A stretch of 43,593 nt of DNA from Gammaproteobacteria bacterium (GCA_009839505.1 VXPO01000058.1:1-43593); one strand, 5' to 3'; positions 9,457 through 18,213 are shown, numbered from the stretch's first letter. Notes: a model not told the origin generated them from the sequence alone. Translations and numbers: made by a program.

Positions 9457-9914
9457 TCTTCCGGGTCGACCCAGCGAACGACATGCTCTTCAAGCGACTC
9501 GTCCGGATGAATCCACTGCTCCGGGACGACGTTGCCGTAGACGCTGATCCCGGCGTCGATGACCGTCTGCTGGCGCCCGGACACCAGCGGATGCCACCAG
9601 GCAAGGTCGCGGCCGTTCGCGAGGCGGCGGTAGGCACAGGAGTCGGGAAGCCAGTCGTACTGGGCCGCGGTATCGGCGTCGATGTGGACGCACTCCGGAA
9701 TCAATCGGTGCCGGTCTGCATATCGCGTGCACCGGCAGGTGTCACGGTCGAACAGCCGACACACCACCGAGGTCGGGTGAACTTTGCCGGTATCGGCGTC
9801 AGCAAGCTTGAGAACGCAGCACCGACCGCACCCGTCGCACAGCGACTCCCACTCGTCGCGGGTCATCTCGTGGAGGGCCTTGTGCTGCCAGAAGGGCTCG
9901 CTTTTAGCCCGCAT
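9453..9914 (-). CDS. ycgN: YcgN family cysteine-cluster protein (UPF0260)
   Basis: This 153-residue protein belongs to the YkgJ-type zinc/iron-chelating cysteine-cluster group. It opens with FWQHKALHEMTRDEWESLCD, then has the cysteine block CDGCGRCC, VCRLFD and CRCTRY, and ends with the conserved HPLVSGRQQTVIDAGISV and WIHPDESLEEHVV. The biochemical role is unknown; the clustered Cys residues suggest metal binding. It lies 54 bases after rnd and overlaps the next small membrane gene. Confidence 0.9.
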   Translation of the reverse strand: MRAKSEPFWQHKALHEMTRDEWESLCDGCGRCCVLKLADADTGKVHPTSVVCRLFDRDTCRCTRYADRHRLIPECVHIDADTAAQYDWLPDSCAYRRLANGRDLAWWHPLVSGRQQTVIDAGISVYGNVVPEQWIHPDESLEEHVVRWVDPEE

Positions 9915-9968
9915 GTCTCGCCAAGTCGGTTGTCATCAGAGCCCTTGGTGAGATGTGCGGGCTAGCCA

Positions 9969-11114
9969 TCAGGCTGCCGCCAGAATCTCTCGGAAAGCCG
10001 CGCCCAGCACATCGCCGCGCCAACCGTCGTAACGCGGCGGCAAGGAGCCGTGCTCGCGATAGTGCCGATAGTCCGCTTCGAGTTCGCGCCTGCGGGCCAG
10101 CAGTTCCGGGGCGAAACCGAGCCGTGCAGCCTCACGGCGCGCGACGTCTCGCAGTTCATTGATCGTCTCCCCGTCCCTGCGCTTGAGGGCGGTCGGCAGT
10201 GGCGGTACGGGATTCGGATCTTCCCGGCCTCGACGGTGCGTATCGACGATCGTCTTCGCATAGCGTCTCGTAGCTCGCCGCGACAACAACCGTCCCACGT
10301 CGGCCGTCTCCAGCACCGTGTGCCGTGCCATGGCGATAAGATGTTCGTCACGCACCAGGTGTGCCCGAGGCATGTTGCGCCGACGTACCTCGTTCTCCCG
10401 CCACCGCACAAGGCTCTTCAACACCGCCAACTCGCGGCCCTTGAGACGCCTCGCACCCTTTAGCGTTCGATACCACGTGTCCGGCGTATCCGGCTCTTGG
10501 TCGATGATTCTCGCCATGTCCTCGCGGAACCAATCGAGACGGCCCTTTTCCACGAGCGCACCGCGCTGGCGCTGCCAGATCGGCAGCAGGTACGCCGCGT
10601 CTTCCCTGGCGTAGGCCAACTGCTTGGGCGACAACGGTCGTTGCAGCCAGTCCGAGCGGGTCTCGTGCTTGTCGAGGTCCAGGCCCAGGTAGTGCTTCAC
10701 CAACTTGGCATAGCTCGCCGAGAAGTCTTCGCCCAGGAACGCATGGGCGAGCTGGGTGTCGACCAGGTTGCGGGGACGCACGCCGAGGTGATGTTCGATG
10801 ACCTCGAGATCCTCGGAGCAGGCATGCACGATCTTGGTACGTTCCTGATCGACGAGCATGGTGCGCAAGGCATCGAAGTCCGCATCCGCCTGGGCATCCA
10901 CCAGGGCGACACCGCCGACTCCGGCCAACTGGTATAGGGCCGGAATCGGAAAGAACGTGCGTACGCGGATGAATTCGGTGTCAACCCCAACCACCGTGCC
11001 AAGCGCGGCCACGCAGGCGGCTAGCCGGTCGTCGTTGTCGATCAGCGCGGTGGTGGCCGACGCGTCCTCGCCCGTCACCTCTTCAGTCAACACTGCGCCG
11101 CCCCTGTAGGGCAT
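9969..11114 (-). CDS. rnd: Ribonuclease D
   Basis: This 381-residue 3'-5' exonuclease trims tRNA and other structured RNA precursors. The DEDD catalytic residues are visible: VVGVDTEF (D and E), [13 protein letters not shown] (second D) and [14 protein letters not shown] (Y and last D). An HRDC-like helical region follows (residues ~210-290, [19 protein letters not shown]), then a second, less conserved one. I chose ATG 11114, which overlaps the recR 3' end by 32 bases; a longer frame adds unrelated sequence opposite recR coding. GTG 11093 is an alternative. Confidence 0.92.
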   Translation of the reverse strand: MPYRGGAVLTEEVTGEDASATTALIDNDDRLAACVAALGTVVGVDTEFIRVRTFFPIPALYQLAGVGGVALVDAQADADFDALRTMLVDQERTKIVHACSEDLEVIEHHLGVRPRNLVDTQLAHAFLGEDFSASYAKLVKHYLGLDLDKHETRSDWLQRPLSPKQLAYAREDAAYLLPIWQRQRGALVEKGRLDWFREDMARIIDQEPDTPDTWYRTLKGARRLKGRELAVLKSLVRWRENEVRRRNMPRAHLVRDEHLIAMARHTVLETADVGRLLSRRATRRYAKTIVDTHRRGREDPNPVPPLPTALKRRDGETINELRDVARREAARLGFAPELLARRRELEADYRHYREHGSLPPRYDGWRGDVLGAAFREILAAA

Positions 11115-11682
11115 GGGCAATGGTTCCTCCGTCGACGTATTCCAGTTCGCCGCCCAAGGGTACGCCGTGGGCGATGCGAGTGACCTCGGCGCCCGTACCC
11201 GCGAGCGACTCCTTGATGTAGTGCGCGGTGGCCTCACCTTCCACCGTGGGATTGGTGGCGAGAATCACTTCAGAGGCGCCGCTTGAGCGGACATGGGCCG
11301 GAAGTTCCGTCAGACCGAGTTCCTCGGGTCCGATCCCGTCGATCGGCGACAAGCGCCCATGCAGAACGAAATAGCGGCCGTTGAAGCTACCCGCCAATTC
11401 GATCGCGACGATGTCCGAGGGCGACTCCACCACGCACAGTACCGCCGCATCGCGCCTGGGACTGGCGCAGATGCCGCAGATTTCGCTCTCCGTAAGGGTG
11501 CGGCAGGACCGGCACCGGCGAACACTGTCGGCCGCTTCGGACAAGGCAGTAGCCAACGCGCGGGCACCATCCCGGTTGTACTGCAGGAGATGCAACGCGG
11601 TACGAGTGGCTGTCTTGGGGCCGACGCCGGGTAACGCCTGCAGAGTTTCGACCAAGCGGTCTATCAGTGGGCTGATCCGCAT
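11083..11682 (-). CDS. recR: Recombination protein RecR
   Basis: This 199-residue RecR works with RecF and RecO to load RecA at single-strand gaps. It has an N-terminal helix-hairpin-helix ([20 protein letters not shown]), a C4 zinc site (CRSC and CGIC), and a Toprim domain ([14 protein letters not shown]) with [16 protein letters not shown]. The C-terminal Walker-like region has [19 protein letters not shown]. Length and order are typical. It sits in the dnaX-ybaB-recR cluster and overlaps rnd. Confidence 0.96.
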   Translation of the reverse strand: MRISPLIDRLVETLQALPGVGPKTATRTALHLLQYNRDGARALATALSEAADSVRRCRSCRTLTESEICGICASPRRDAAVLCVVESPSDIVAIELAGSFNGRYFVLHGRLSPIDGIGPEELGLTELPAHVRSSGASEVILATNPTVEGEATAHYIKESLAGTGAEVTRIAHGVPLGGELEYVDGGTIAHALQGRRSVD

Positions 11683-11696
11683 CCGTTGCCGAGGGC

Positions 11697-12023
11697 TTAG
11701 CGCGACAGGCCACCAGGTAGGTTCATCCCCGGCGGCAACCCGAGACGCTCGGCGAGGTCGGTCATCTTCTCCTTCTGAGCGGCTTCCACCCGGCGAACGG
11801 CATCGTTCATGGCGGCGGCGATCAGATCCTCGAGCACGACGCGGTCATCTTCCAAGCCGGGCTCGATTTCCACGCGCAGTGCCTCGAAACGCCCGTTCAG
11901 CGTCACCTTGACCAGGCCGCCGCCACTTTCGCCGGTGGCGCTGATGTCCTTCAACATCTCCTGCGTCTCACCGAGACGCTCCTGGAGGTCACGCGCTTGC
12001 TTGAAGATGTCGCCAAGATTCAC
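11697..12023 (-). CDS. ybaB: Nucleoid-associated protein, YbaB/EbfC family
   Basis: This 108-residue DNA-binding protein forms the tweezer-like YbaB dimer. It begins [19 protein letters not shown] and has [21 protein letters not shown] and a C-terminal [11 protein letters not shown] tail, all family hallmarks. Its start overlaps the dnaX stop by four bases, and recR follows 14 bases later. This is the standard gammaproteobacterial arrangement. Confidence 0.94.
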   Translation of the reverse strand: MNLGDIFKQARDLQERLGETQEMLKDISATGESGGGLVKVTLNGRFEALRVEIEPGLEDDRVVLEDLIAAAMNDAVRRVEAAQKEKMTDLAERLGLPPGMNLPGGLSR

Positions 12024-13645
12024 GGGGCGTTGCCTGTATCACTTGCCGATGCGGCGGTGTCCGTCGACGGCGATTCCTGATCGGCTAGCAGTTCGGCCGA
12101 CTCCAACCGCCCATCGAACTCCGACAAGAGAGTGCGTACGTTGGCATCGTCCATAAGCACCGCCTTGGCTTCCTCGCGCGCTTGGGACTCAAGCCGGGCC
12201 CGGCGGGCGGCCGGTGACTCCACCGAAAGCTCACCGACTTCGAAGTCGATCCGCAGCGTCTGCCCGGCATAACCCGAAAGAGCCGAGCCGATCTCCTCGC
12301 ATCGCTTGTCGTTGAGCAGCGACTGATGCTCCCGGTCCACACGCACTGTCCAATGGTCCTCGCTCCGCCTCAGCAGATTCGAGTGTCCAAGGATCATGGC
12401 GTTGACCCCCGCCTCGGGCGTCACCTGGGCGACGATCTCGTGCCAGTCCCCATCGACCTCGTCAGGTTTCCCCGGCACTGCTTCGGCGGGAGCGGCCTGT
12501 TGCTCGGACGCCTGTTCCCGAGCTTTGGGCGGTTCGCTGTCGCGCGACTCCTTGGGCGGCTGAATATCGTGGTCGCTGGTGGCCGGTTCGAATGACGCCA
12601 GCCGAATCAAGGTCATGTCGAAGCCGATCTTCGGGTCCGGCGCGAACTCCAGGTCGCGACTGCCCAACAGGGCGATTTGGTAGTAGAGCTGCAGATCCTC
12701 TGCAGAGAAAGCCCGCCCGAAGCGCTCGAAAGGTGGCTGCACCGACGTCCCCAGCTCGACCGCCACCGCGAGATCGTGGAACGCGCGCTGCAGATCCTCA
12801 AGGATCCCGCCGAGGTCCAGCGACCGATCACAGAGTTCATCGCCGGCGGCAAGCAGTCGCTCACCGTCCCGAGCCGCCAGGGCGTCGAGCAGAACCCCCA
12901 CTTCGTCCCGTCCAGCGATGCCCAGCATGTCGTTGACGCTCTCGGTGGCGATGGCGCCGGCGCCGTGGGCGATGGCCTGATCGGTGATGGACAGCGCATC
13001 GCGCATGCTGCCTCGGGCGGCGCGCGCGATGACTGGGAGCGCCGACGCCTCGGCGGCGATGCCCTCCGTCGTGAGAATCTTGTCGAGTTGGCTCTCAATC
13101 ACCTCGGGCCGCATGTTCTTCAGGTTGAACTGCAGGCAACGCGACAGCACGGTGACAGGGATCTTTTTCGCTTCGGTGGTCGCGAGCAGGAACTTGACGT
13201 GCTCCGGCGGTTCCTCGAGCGTCTTCAGGAGCGCGTTGAAGCTGTGGCCGGTCAGCATGTGTACCTCGTCGATGAGGAACACCTTGTGACGTCCTTGGGC
13301 GGGCAGGAACTCGGCGCTGGTGAGCATATCGCGGGTATCGTCGACGCCTGTGCGCGACGCCGCATCCACCTCGAGCAGGTCCATGAAGTTCCCATCGGCG
13401 ATCCCGCGGCACGCCGAACACACACCGCAGGGCGTGGATGTGACTCCGGTTTCGCAGTTGAAGCAGGCGGCGAGAATCCGCGCCAAGGTCGTCTTGCCCA
13501 CTCCGCGGGTGCCGGTGAACAGGTAGGCGTGATGCAGTCGTTGGCTATCGAGGGCGTTGGCGAGGGTCTTGACGACGTGATCCTGGCCCACGACATCCGC
13601 GAACGTACGCGGTCGGTACTTCCGCGCCAGCACGAGATAACTCAT
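12020..13645 (-). CDS. dnaX: DNA polymerase III subunit tau/gamma
   Basis: This 541-residue clamp-loader ATPase begins MSYLVLARKYRPRTFADVVG at ATG 13645. Walker A is GTRGVGKTTLARILAACFNC; the zinc site uses Cys residues in CFNC, TPCGVCSAC; Walker B is KVFLIDEVHMLTGHSFNALL; sensor 1 is LLATTEAKKIPVTVLSRC. The C-terminal part (from about residue 370) is a charged linker followed by a tau-like domain, somewhat shorter than in E. coli. I saw no slippery A6G heptamer at the domain border, so a short gamma form by frameshift is not evident. The start overlaps that of the divergent ugpQ. Confidence 0.95.
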   Translation of the reverse strand: MSYLVLARKYRPRTFADVVGQDHVVKTLANALDSQRLHHAYLFTGTRGVGKTTLARILAACFNCETGVTSTPCGVCSACRGIADGNFMDLLEVDAASRTGVDDTRDMLTSAEFLPAQGRHKVFLIDEVHMLTGHSFNALLKTLEEPPEHVKFLLATTEAKKIPVTVLSRCLQFNLKNMRPEVIESQLDKILTTEGIAAEASALPVIARAARGSMRDALSITDQAIAHGAGAIATESVNDMLGIAGRDEVGVLLDALAARDGERLLAAGDELCDRSLDLGGILEDLQRAFHDLAVAVELGTSVQPPFERFGRAFSAEDLQLYYQIALLGSRDLEFAPDPKIGFDMTLIRLASFEPATSDHDIQPPKESRDSEPPKAREQASEQQAAPAEAVPGKPDEVDGDWHEIVAQVTPEAGVNAMILGHSNLLRRSEDHWTVRVDREHQSLLNDKRCEEIGSALSGYAGQTLRIDFEVGELSVESPAARRARLESQAREEAKAVLMDDANVRTLLSEFDGRLESAELLADQESPSTDTAASASDTGNAP

Positions 13646-14357
13646 GATGCCGAAGATGTTACCCCAATCATCTCCCGGCTTTCTGATATTCGGCCACCGA
13701 GGAGCCGCCGGACTGGCACCGGAAAACACCCTCGGGAGCTTCGCCCGGGCCGTGGAACTGGGCGTCGACGGGATCGAGATGGACGTCCGCATGTGTGGCA
13801 AACGCGCCGTTGTCATTCACGATGTCGACGTCGACCGAACAACGGATGGATCCGGTCCGGTGGCCGAACACTCGTTCAGCGCTCTACGAAATCTGGACGC
13901 CGGCTGCGGCCAGACGATACCAACCCTCCAAGAGGCTCTTGAGTCGCTACCGCGCGAGGTGATGGTGAATATCGAACTCAAGGGTCCGGACACCGGGAAA
14001 ACTGTGGCGGAGATCGTTCACCGCCAACTGGACGGCGAGAGCCGGTCGCGCCTAATGCTGGTTTCTTCCTTCGACTACGCCGAACTTGCCCGCTTCCACA
14101 GCCTCCGTCCCGAGGTGGCGTGCGCTCCACTCGCCTGGCGTTGGTCCATTGGATTGCGGGGTACCGCGAGGCGGCTGTCCGCCTGGTCGGTCAACCTCTC
14201 CGATCAGGCAACGACTGCGCAACGGGTGGCGAGAGTGCGGCGCTGGGGTTGCCGCTGCCTGGTCTACACCGTCAACGACCCGGAACGCGGACGGCAGCTT
14301 CGGTCCTGGGGCGTCGACGGGCTGTTCACCGACTTTCCGGATCGCTTCTTGCCGTAG
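13644..14357 (+). CDS. ugpQ: Glycerophosphodiester phosphodiesterase
   Basis: This 237-residue TIM-barrel enzyme hydrolyses glycerophosphodiesters to glycerol-3-phosphate and an alcohol. The motif FGHRGAAGLAPENTLGSF (residues ~16-33) contains the catalytic His and Arg; GVDGIEMDVRM supplies the metal Glu/Asp and VVIHDVDVDRTTDG the second His. The C-terminal VYTVNDPERGRQLRSWGVDGLFTDFPD is typical. The short length without a signal peptide fits the cytosolic UgpQ type. Possible starts are ATG 13644, 13647 or 13656; the first overlaps the dnaX start codon on the other strand. Confidence 0.92.
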   Translation: MMPKMLPQSSPGFLIFGHRGAAGLAPENTLGSFARAVELGVDGIEMDVRMCGKRAVVIHDVDVDRTTDGSGPVAEHSFSALRNLDAGCGQTIPTLQEALESLPREVMVNIELKGPDTGKTVAEIVHRQLDGESRSRLMLVSSFDYAELARFHSLRPEVACAPLAWRWSIGLRGTARRLSAWSVNLSDQATTAQRVARVRRWGCRCLVYTVNDPERGRQLRSWGVDGLFTDFPDRFLP

Positions 14358-14437
14358 CGACCCGTGTGGTCGTCCGCGGCGCCGCCTGGGATTCGCGAAA
14401 CGGCATGACCTCGAGGAGCGCACCAACGGGCACCCGT

Positions 14438-15103
14438 TCAGGACCTCGCCATCTTCTCCAGTTCGCGGTGCAGTTCGTAGCTGTCGGAAGTGACGTGACC
14501 CTCGATTCGGCGCAGCCGCTGTTCGACCCGCTCGAAGCTCGACCGCACCTCGCGCAGTTGACGACCTGCGGATCCTTCCTGCGGAGCATTTGCCTGCGGG
14601 GCATGTGCCTGCCGGGTACGCGCCGCAACGCGCTCCGGACGCTCCGATGGGAGTTCGCCCGAGGGCTCTTTCTTCATGATGAAGGCAGCGACGATATAGG
14701 TGATCAGGGTGGGCGTGGTCAGGAAAAACAGGCCCCCGACGACGATCAGGCGGACAATAAGGACCTCGATGCCATAGTACTCGGCGACTCCTCCGCAGAC
14801 GCCAAACAACCACCGCTGCTTGGTCGAACGATACAGGCGGCGCCTGGTGCGACGTCGCGAGGGCGGTTGGTCCGTCGTCCACGGATCGTCGTCTCTCGGC
14901 ACCCGACCTCGACGCAGCTCGGCTTCACGGGCAAGCCGCCGTGCCACTCGATCCAGGTGCTCGGCCACATTGTCGCTGGCGCCGGCGGCGAGATCCCTGA
15001 CCGCTCCTTCCAAACGCGCCGCGGCGTCCCGGATCCTCGCGTTCGCATCGCCTTCCACGCCAGCCCTGCCACGGGTGTCGCGCCGACCGTGTCGCGCGGT
15101 CAT
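14438..15103 (-). CDS. pspC: Phage shock protein C (PspC)
   Basis: This 221-residue inner-membrane sensor of the Psp response contains one PspC domain at residues ~85-145: LYRSTKQRWLFGVCGGVAEYYGIE followed by two hydrophobic stretches and FIMKKEPS. Before it comes a ~80-residue charged, helical N-terminal extension (RLEGAVRDLAAGASDNVAEHL) that standard PspC lacks. After it comes a C-terminal coiled-coil (RSSFERVEQRLRRIEGHV). The protein is thus longer than the ~120-residue E. coli form. Its start overlaps the pspB stop by four bases. PspB and PspC relay envelope stress to PspA. Confidence 0.9.
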   Translation of the reverse strand: MTARHGRRDTRGRAGVEGDANARIRDAAARLEGAVRDLAAGASDNVAEHLDRVARRLAREAELRRGRVPRDDDPWTTDQPPSRRRTRRRLYRSTKQRWLFGVCGGVAEYYGIEVLIVRLIVVGGLFFLTTPTLITYIVAAFIMKKEPSGELPSERPERVAARTRQAHAPQANAPQEGSAGRQLREVRSSFERVEQRLRRIEGHVTSDSYELHRELEKMARS

Positions 15104-15342
15104 CGTTCAGCCCGCTGCCGCCACGACGGGGTCTCGGCGTCGAGGATCGATTCCAGCACCTCGATACGCTCACGCATGGTCTCGGCGGCAGCCGCCAAGT
15201 CGTCGAGCTCGTCGCGCTCGGTCGCCGTGAGCGACCCGGCCGTCCGCTGCTTGTGGCGGTAGTAGTTCACGATCCAGATTGGAGCCACGACTGTCAGGAA
15301 CAGGATCGAAGGGATGACGAAGATGGGAATCAGTTCTTCCAT
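15100..15342 (-). CDS. pspB: Phage shock protein B (PspB)
   Basis: This 80-residue protein has one N-terminal membrane helix (IPIFVIPSILFLTVVAPIWIV) followed by NYYRHKQ and an amphipathic, acidic coiled coil (DELDDLAAAAETMRERIEVLESILD), the standard PspB layout. It partners PspC to sense membrane stress. It lies 132 bases downstream of pspA, separated by a hairpin, and overlaps pspC by four bases. Confidence 0.92.
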   Translation of the reverse strand: MEELIPIFVIPSILFLTVVAPIWIVNYYRHKQRTAGSLTATERDELDDLAAAAETMRERIEVLESILDAETPSWRQRAER

Positions 15343-15450
15343 CGGTTAACTCTCTACACGGAACTCCCGGTCCCGCCACATTCGTTGAGCGGGGCCGATG
15401 TTAACGGTCAGGTTGCATTTCATGGACGGGCGCTCCGGGTCGCTCCTTGA

Positions 15451-15472
15451 CGCCTCGCGTACTCGCGAGGCG
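15451..15472 (-). terminator. Hairpin between pspA and pspB
   Basis: CGCCTCGCG and CGCGAGGCG form a perfect 9-bp stem with a four-base loop, beginning two bases after the pspA stop. On the transcribed strand no T-run follows, so it is more likely a partial terminator or an mRNA-stabilising stem. It would favour high PspA over PspBC, as known for E. coli psp. Confidence 0.5.
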
Positions 15473-15474
15473 CG

Positions 15475-16146
15475 TTAGTTCTTGTCGTCGGCGTCGCGGA
15501 TCCTGGCCTTCAGCTTCTCGAGTTCCTCGTCCACCGCCTCGTCCGTCTCGAGCTGTTCGATCTCGTCCGACAGCGTCCGCTTGCCCATGTCGTAGGACTC
15601 GATCTGACCTTCGAGATCATCCATCTTGCGCTCGTAGAGTTCGAAACGCGACATGGCATCGTCGATGTTGTGGTCACTGAGTTGCCGGCGCACGCCGAGG
15701 CGAACTTTTGCCGCCTGGCCGCGCATCAGGATGGCGCTCTGGCGCGCCTTGGCGTCCTTGATCTTCTGCTGCAATGCACCGATGTCCTCGTTCAGCTTCG
15801 CGAGGGTTTCCTCAAGAGCTCCGAGTTCGGCTTCGACCGCCGCCGCCACCTCGTCCGCCTTGGACTTCTCCACCAGCGCCGAGCGCGCCAGGTCATCGCG
15901 GTCCTTGGCGACGGCCAGTTCCGCCTTGCGCTCCCACTCCGATGCCTCGTGGCGCAGGTGTTCGTGCCGGCGGGTCAACTCCTTCCTGTCGGCGATGGCT
16001 CTCGCCGACGTGGACCGGACCTCCACCAGGGTCTCCTCCATCTCCTGGATGATCAGGCGGACCATCTTCGCGGGATCCTCCGCCTTGTCGAGCAGGGCGT
16101 TGATGTTCGAATTGACGATGTCCGTCATACGCGAGAAAACGCTCAT
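15475..16146 (-). CDS. pspA: Phage shock protein A (PspA)
   Basis: This 223-residue coiled-coil protein of the PspA/IM30 (ESCRT-III-like) family stabilises stressed inner membrane and inhibits PspF. It begins MSVFSRMTDIVNSNINALLD, the amphipathic N-terminal helix, followed by DPAKMVRLIIQEMEETLVEV and long heptad-type helices. It has the usual final helix KLKARIRDADDKN. A strong GGAGG lies 8 bases upstream of the ATG, and a -24 element lies about 55 bases upstream. Confidence 0.95.
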   Translation of the reverse strand: MSVFSRMTDIVNSNINALLDKAEDPAKMVRLIIQEMEETLVEVRSTSARAIADRKELTRRHEHLRHEASEWERKAELAVAKDRDDLARSALVEKSKADEVAAAVEAELGALEETLAKLNEDIGALQQKIKDAKARQSAILMRGQAAKVRLGVRRQLSDHNIDDAMSRFELYERKMDDLEGQIESYDMGKRTLSDEIEQLETDEAVDEELEKLKARIRDADDKN

Positions 16147-16194
16147 TTCAGCAACCTCCGTTTGTTCCGGTTGGCAATCTCACGCCCCCTACTC

Positions 16195-16210
16195 TTCAGA
16201 ATCCGTGCCA
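16195..16210 (-). promoter_or_regulatory. Candidate sigma-54 promoter of pspA
   Basis: Read on the minus strand, TGGCACGGATTCTGAA has a perfect -24 TGGCACG. The -12 GC dinucleotide, expected ten bases after GG, reads GA. It lies 49 bases before the pspA start, which gives a leader of normal size. PspF, a sigma-54 activator, is encoded divergently. Established knowledge: pspA promoters are sigma-54 dependent. The weak -12 leaves doubt. Confidence 0.6.
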
Positions 16211-16342
16211 ACCCGTATACCCGTCGTAAGTCATTGAAAGCACGGCTTGTTGCTCGCTGTGAAGGACAGGAGTGGATCTTGAAGATGGCGAATTACACCA
16301 ACTATTGGCAGAATCCGAACAACCACTGGCCAGAGCCGTCCC

Positions 16343-17347
16343 ATGGCGAACACTGCCGAACCCGACCGAATGATCGGCGAGTCCCCCGCCTTTCTCCAGG
16401 CATTGGAAGCCGTGTCCAAGGTCGCACCGTTGGAGAAACCCGTACTCGTCGTCGGCGAACGCGGCACAGGCAAGGAACTGATCGCGTCGCGGCTGCACTT
16501 CCTGTCGAACCGATGGGACCGGGAGTTCCTCAAGCTCAACTGCGCCGCCATCAGCGACACGTTGATCGAGAGCGAGCTGTTCGGTCACGAGGCGGGTTCC
16601 TTCACCGGAGCCTCCCGCACCCACCAGGGACGTTTCGAACGGGCCAGCGGTGGGACGCTGTTCCTCGACGAGCTCGCGAGCACGTCGGGGCTGGTTCAGG
16701 AGAAGCTCCTACGGGTCATAGAGTACGGCGAGTTCGAACGCGTTGGCGGCAGCAAGACGCTGCGGGCTGATGTGCGCGTCATCGCCGCCACCAACGAGGA
16801 TCTTCCAGGACTGGCCGTCAAGGGGATGTTTCGCATGGATCTCCTCGACCGGTTGGCGTTCGATGTGATCACACTGCCTCCCTTGCGCGAGCGCCGAGAG
16901 GATATCCTCCTGCTCGCGGAGTACTTCGCCATCAACATGGCCTCCGAACTTGGCCGGGATTTCTTCCCAGGGTTCACCGACGCCGCCAGTAAGGCGCTCC
17001 ACGTCCACCGCTGGCCGGGGAACCTGCGTGAACTGAAGAACGTCGTGGAGCGCGCGGTGTACCGCGCCGAACCCGACGAGCCCGTGGACGAAGTCGTTCT
17101 CGATCCCTTTCAGTCGCCGTTCAGGCCTGTGGAGGGCGGCGACGCACCTCAGGCTGGCCTACAACTACCGCTGGACATCAAAAGCACGATTCGCGAACTG
17201 GAAGTCGACCTCGTCAACCGCGCCATGGCCACGGGCAAGTTCAACCAGCGACGGGCGGCGGAACTCTTGGGGCTCACCTACCACCAGTTTCGGGGCTACC
17301 TGAAGAAGTACGACGACGAACGCCGACGCGAAGCTCAAGACGGCTGA
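16343..17347 (+). CDS. pspF: Sigma-54 activator PspF
   Basis: This 334-residue enhancer-binding protein drives pspA transcription and lacks a receiver domain, as PspF should. AAA+ motifs: Walker A VVGERGTGKELIASRLH, the loop 1 motif GSFTGA (usually GAFTGA), Walker B GGTLFLDELAS, and the R-finger region MDLLDRLAFDVITLPPLRERRED. The C-terminal Fis-type HTH reads NQRRAAELLGLTYHQFRGYLKKY. A SELFGHEAG block precedes the loop. It is transcribed away from pspA, with 196 bases between them. The Ala-to-Ser change in loop 1 is unusual but known among related activators. Confidence 0.94.
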   Translation: MANTAEPDRMIGESPAFLQALEAVSKVAPLEKPVLVVGERGTGKELIASRLHFLSNRWDREFLKLNCAAISDTLIESELFGHEAGSFTGASRTHQGRFERASGGTLFLDELASTSGLVQEKLLRVIEYGEFERVGGSKTLRADVRVIAATNEDLPGLAVKGMFRMDLLDRLAFDVITLPPLRERREDILLLAEYFAINMASELGRDFFPGFTDAASKALHVHRWPGNLRELKNVVERAVYRAEPDEPVDEVVLDPFQSPFRPVEGGDAPQAGLQLPLDIKSTIRELEVDLVNRAMATGKFNQRRAAELLGLTYHQFRGYLKKYDDERRREAQDG

Positions 17348-17417
17348 CAGCGGGATCCAAGGACAACGGTCGACCGCTTTGTGTTCGCCGCGTTGATGCG
17401 GCAGAATGCGCCTTCGC

Positions 17418-17492
17418 GCGGGAATAGCTCAGTGGTAGAGCACAACCTTGCCAAGGTTGGGGTCGCGGGTTCAACCCCCGTTTCCCGCTCCA
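17418..17492 (+). tRNA. tRNA-Gly (GCC)
   Basis: The 75-base cloverleaf includes an encoded CCA. The acceptor stem GCGGGAA pairs with TTCCCGC, the D arm is AGCTCAGTGGTAGAGC, the anticodon stem ACCTT/AAGGT carries GCC, and the T arm has GGGTTCAACCC. The discriminator is T. It lies 70 bases after pspF on the same strand. Confidence 0.97.
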
Positions 17493-17520
17493 GCTCTGTC
17501 TTGATCGCTCTCTTGATCAC

Positions 17521-17605
17521 GTAGCAGCGACCCTTGTGGTCGCCCGTCTTGGCCAACCGACGCCATGCGGTGACGGGCACGGGCGACCACAAGGGTCGCC
17601 CCTAC
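17521..17605. repeat. Complete palindromic GTAGGGGCGACC repeat
   Basis: Left arm GTAGCAGCGACCCTTGTGG-TCGCCCGT and right arm ACGGGCGACCACAAGGGTCG-CCCCTAC are inverted copies around TTGGCCAACCGACGCCATGC. A half copy with the same inner spacer words lies at 1484-1547. This looks like a REP/MITE-type dispersed element; no coding frame is present. Confidence 0.75.
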
Positions 17606-17649
17606 GTCCATGGTTTTGGGGGCTTCGTGATCACTTGTTCAGGGCTTCC

Positions 17650-18213
17650 CTAGTACTGCTCCTTCGTAAGTAGGAGCTCTTGGCGATTGCCCTGCATTAG
17701 CGACGTTGCACCGCAAACCCATGGCCACATTGCGTCCTCGATGTCCTTCCAAGTGTGTCCGCGGGAAGCGGCAGCCTGGTCCGGCTCAGCGAGCAGGCAA
17801 TGAGTATCCTCGATGCGGAAACGGCAACACGAGAACGACGATGCCGGCGAGAACGCGACGAACCCGTGTCCCCGGGTCTCGGTATCGATATGCGTGGCCA
17901 ACCTTGCGGCGACCTTGCGCAGGATTGGTGCGTCGAGGTAGCTCAGCGTGTCCCAGAAGAGGCAGATGTCGAAGCGCACGCCATCGGGAATGTCCAGCTC
18001 CGGTTCATCGAACGCCTCTCCTGCCGCCTGTTCCACGAGGTCCGCGAAATAGACTTGGCAGCGAAAGCGGTTGTAGTAGCTTACGGTCTCGGGACTCGGC
18101 GACCCCAAGTCCATGATCGTGGTCTTCTCGTAGCGGTCAACGCGTTCGAGAGCCTTGGGCAGAAGCAACGGCGCAAAGCGCATGGCACACCAGTCGCTCC
18201 TGTGCTCCGTCAA
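17650..18213 (-). CDS. Methyltransferase-like protein of unknown target
   Basis: This 187-residue protein begins at TTG 18213; ATG 18183 (MRFAPLLLP) is an alternative. It resembles the Rossmann core of class I SAM-dependent methyltransferases: [18 protein letters not shown] near residue 34, an acidic loop CQVYFADL, and [26 protein letters not shown] resembling motif IV and the following helix. The glycine-rich SAM loop is not canonical, so catalysis is uncertain. It lies 94 bases after the bactofilin gene on the same strand and probably shares its transcript. Confidence 0.55.
   Translation of the reverse strand: MTEHRSDWCAMRFAPLLLPKALERVDRYEKTTIMDLGSPSPETVSYYNRFRCQVYFADLVEQAAGEAFDEPELDIPDGVRFDICLFWDTLSYLDAPILRKVAARLATHIDTETRGHGFVAFSPASSFSCCRFRIEDTHCLLAEPDQAAASRGHTWKDIEDAMWPWVCGATSLMQGNRQELLLTKEQY

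Noticed and set aside
13155-13170. Slippery A-run in dnaX for a tau/gamma frameshift
   Set aside because: Only A5 followed by G is present and it lies within the conserved sensor 1 region, far from the gamma/tau border, so it is ordinary coding sequence (AKKIP).
12677-13942. Long plus-strand reading frame of 421 codons opposite dnaX
   Set aside because: It mirrors the antisense of the strongly conserved dnaX frame, shows no domain and crosses the ugpQ start; high-GC DNA gives such shadow frames.
14355-14378. Third copy of the GTAG..GCGACCC..GTGGTCG repeat after ugpQ
   Set aside because: Only about 18 bases are similar and the second arm and inner words are missing.
16320-16342. Second sigma-54-like site upstream of pspA (TGGCCAG...TTG on the minus strand)
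   Set aside because: GG and GC spacing does not fit and it is more than 170 bases from pspA.
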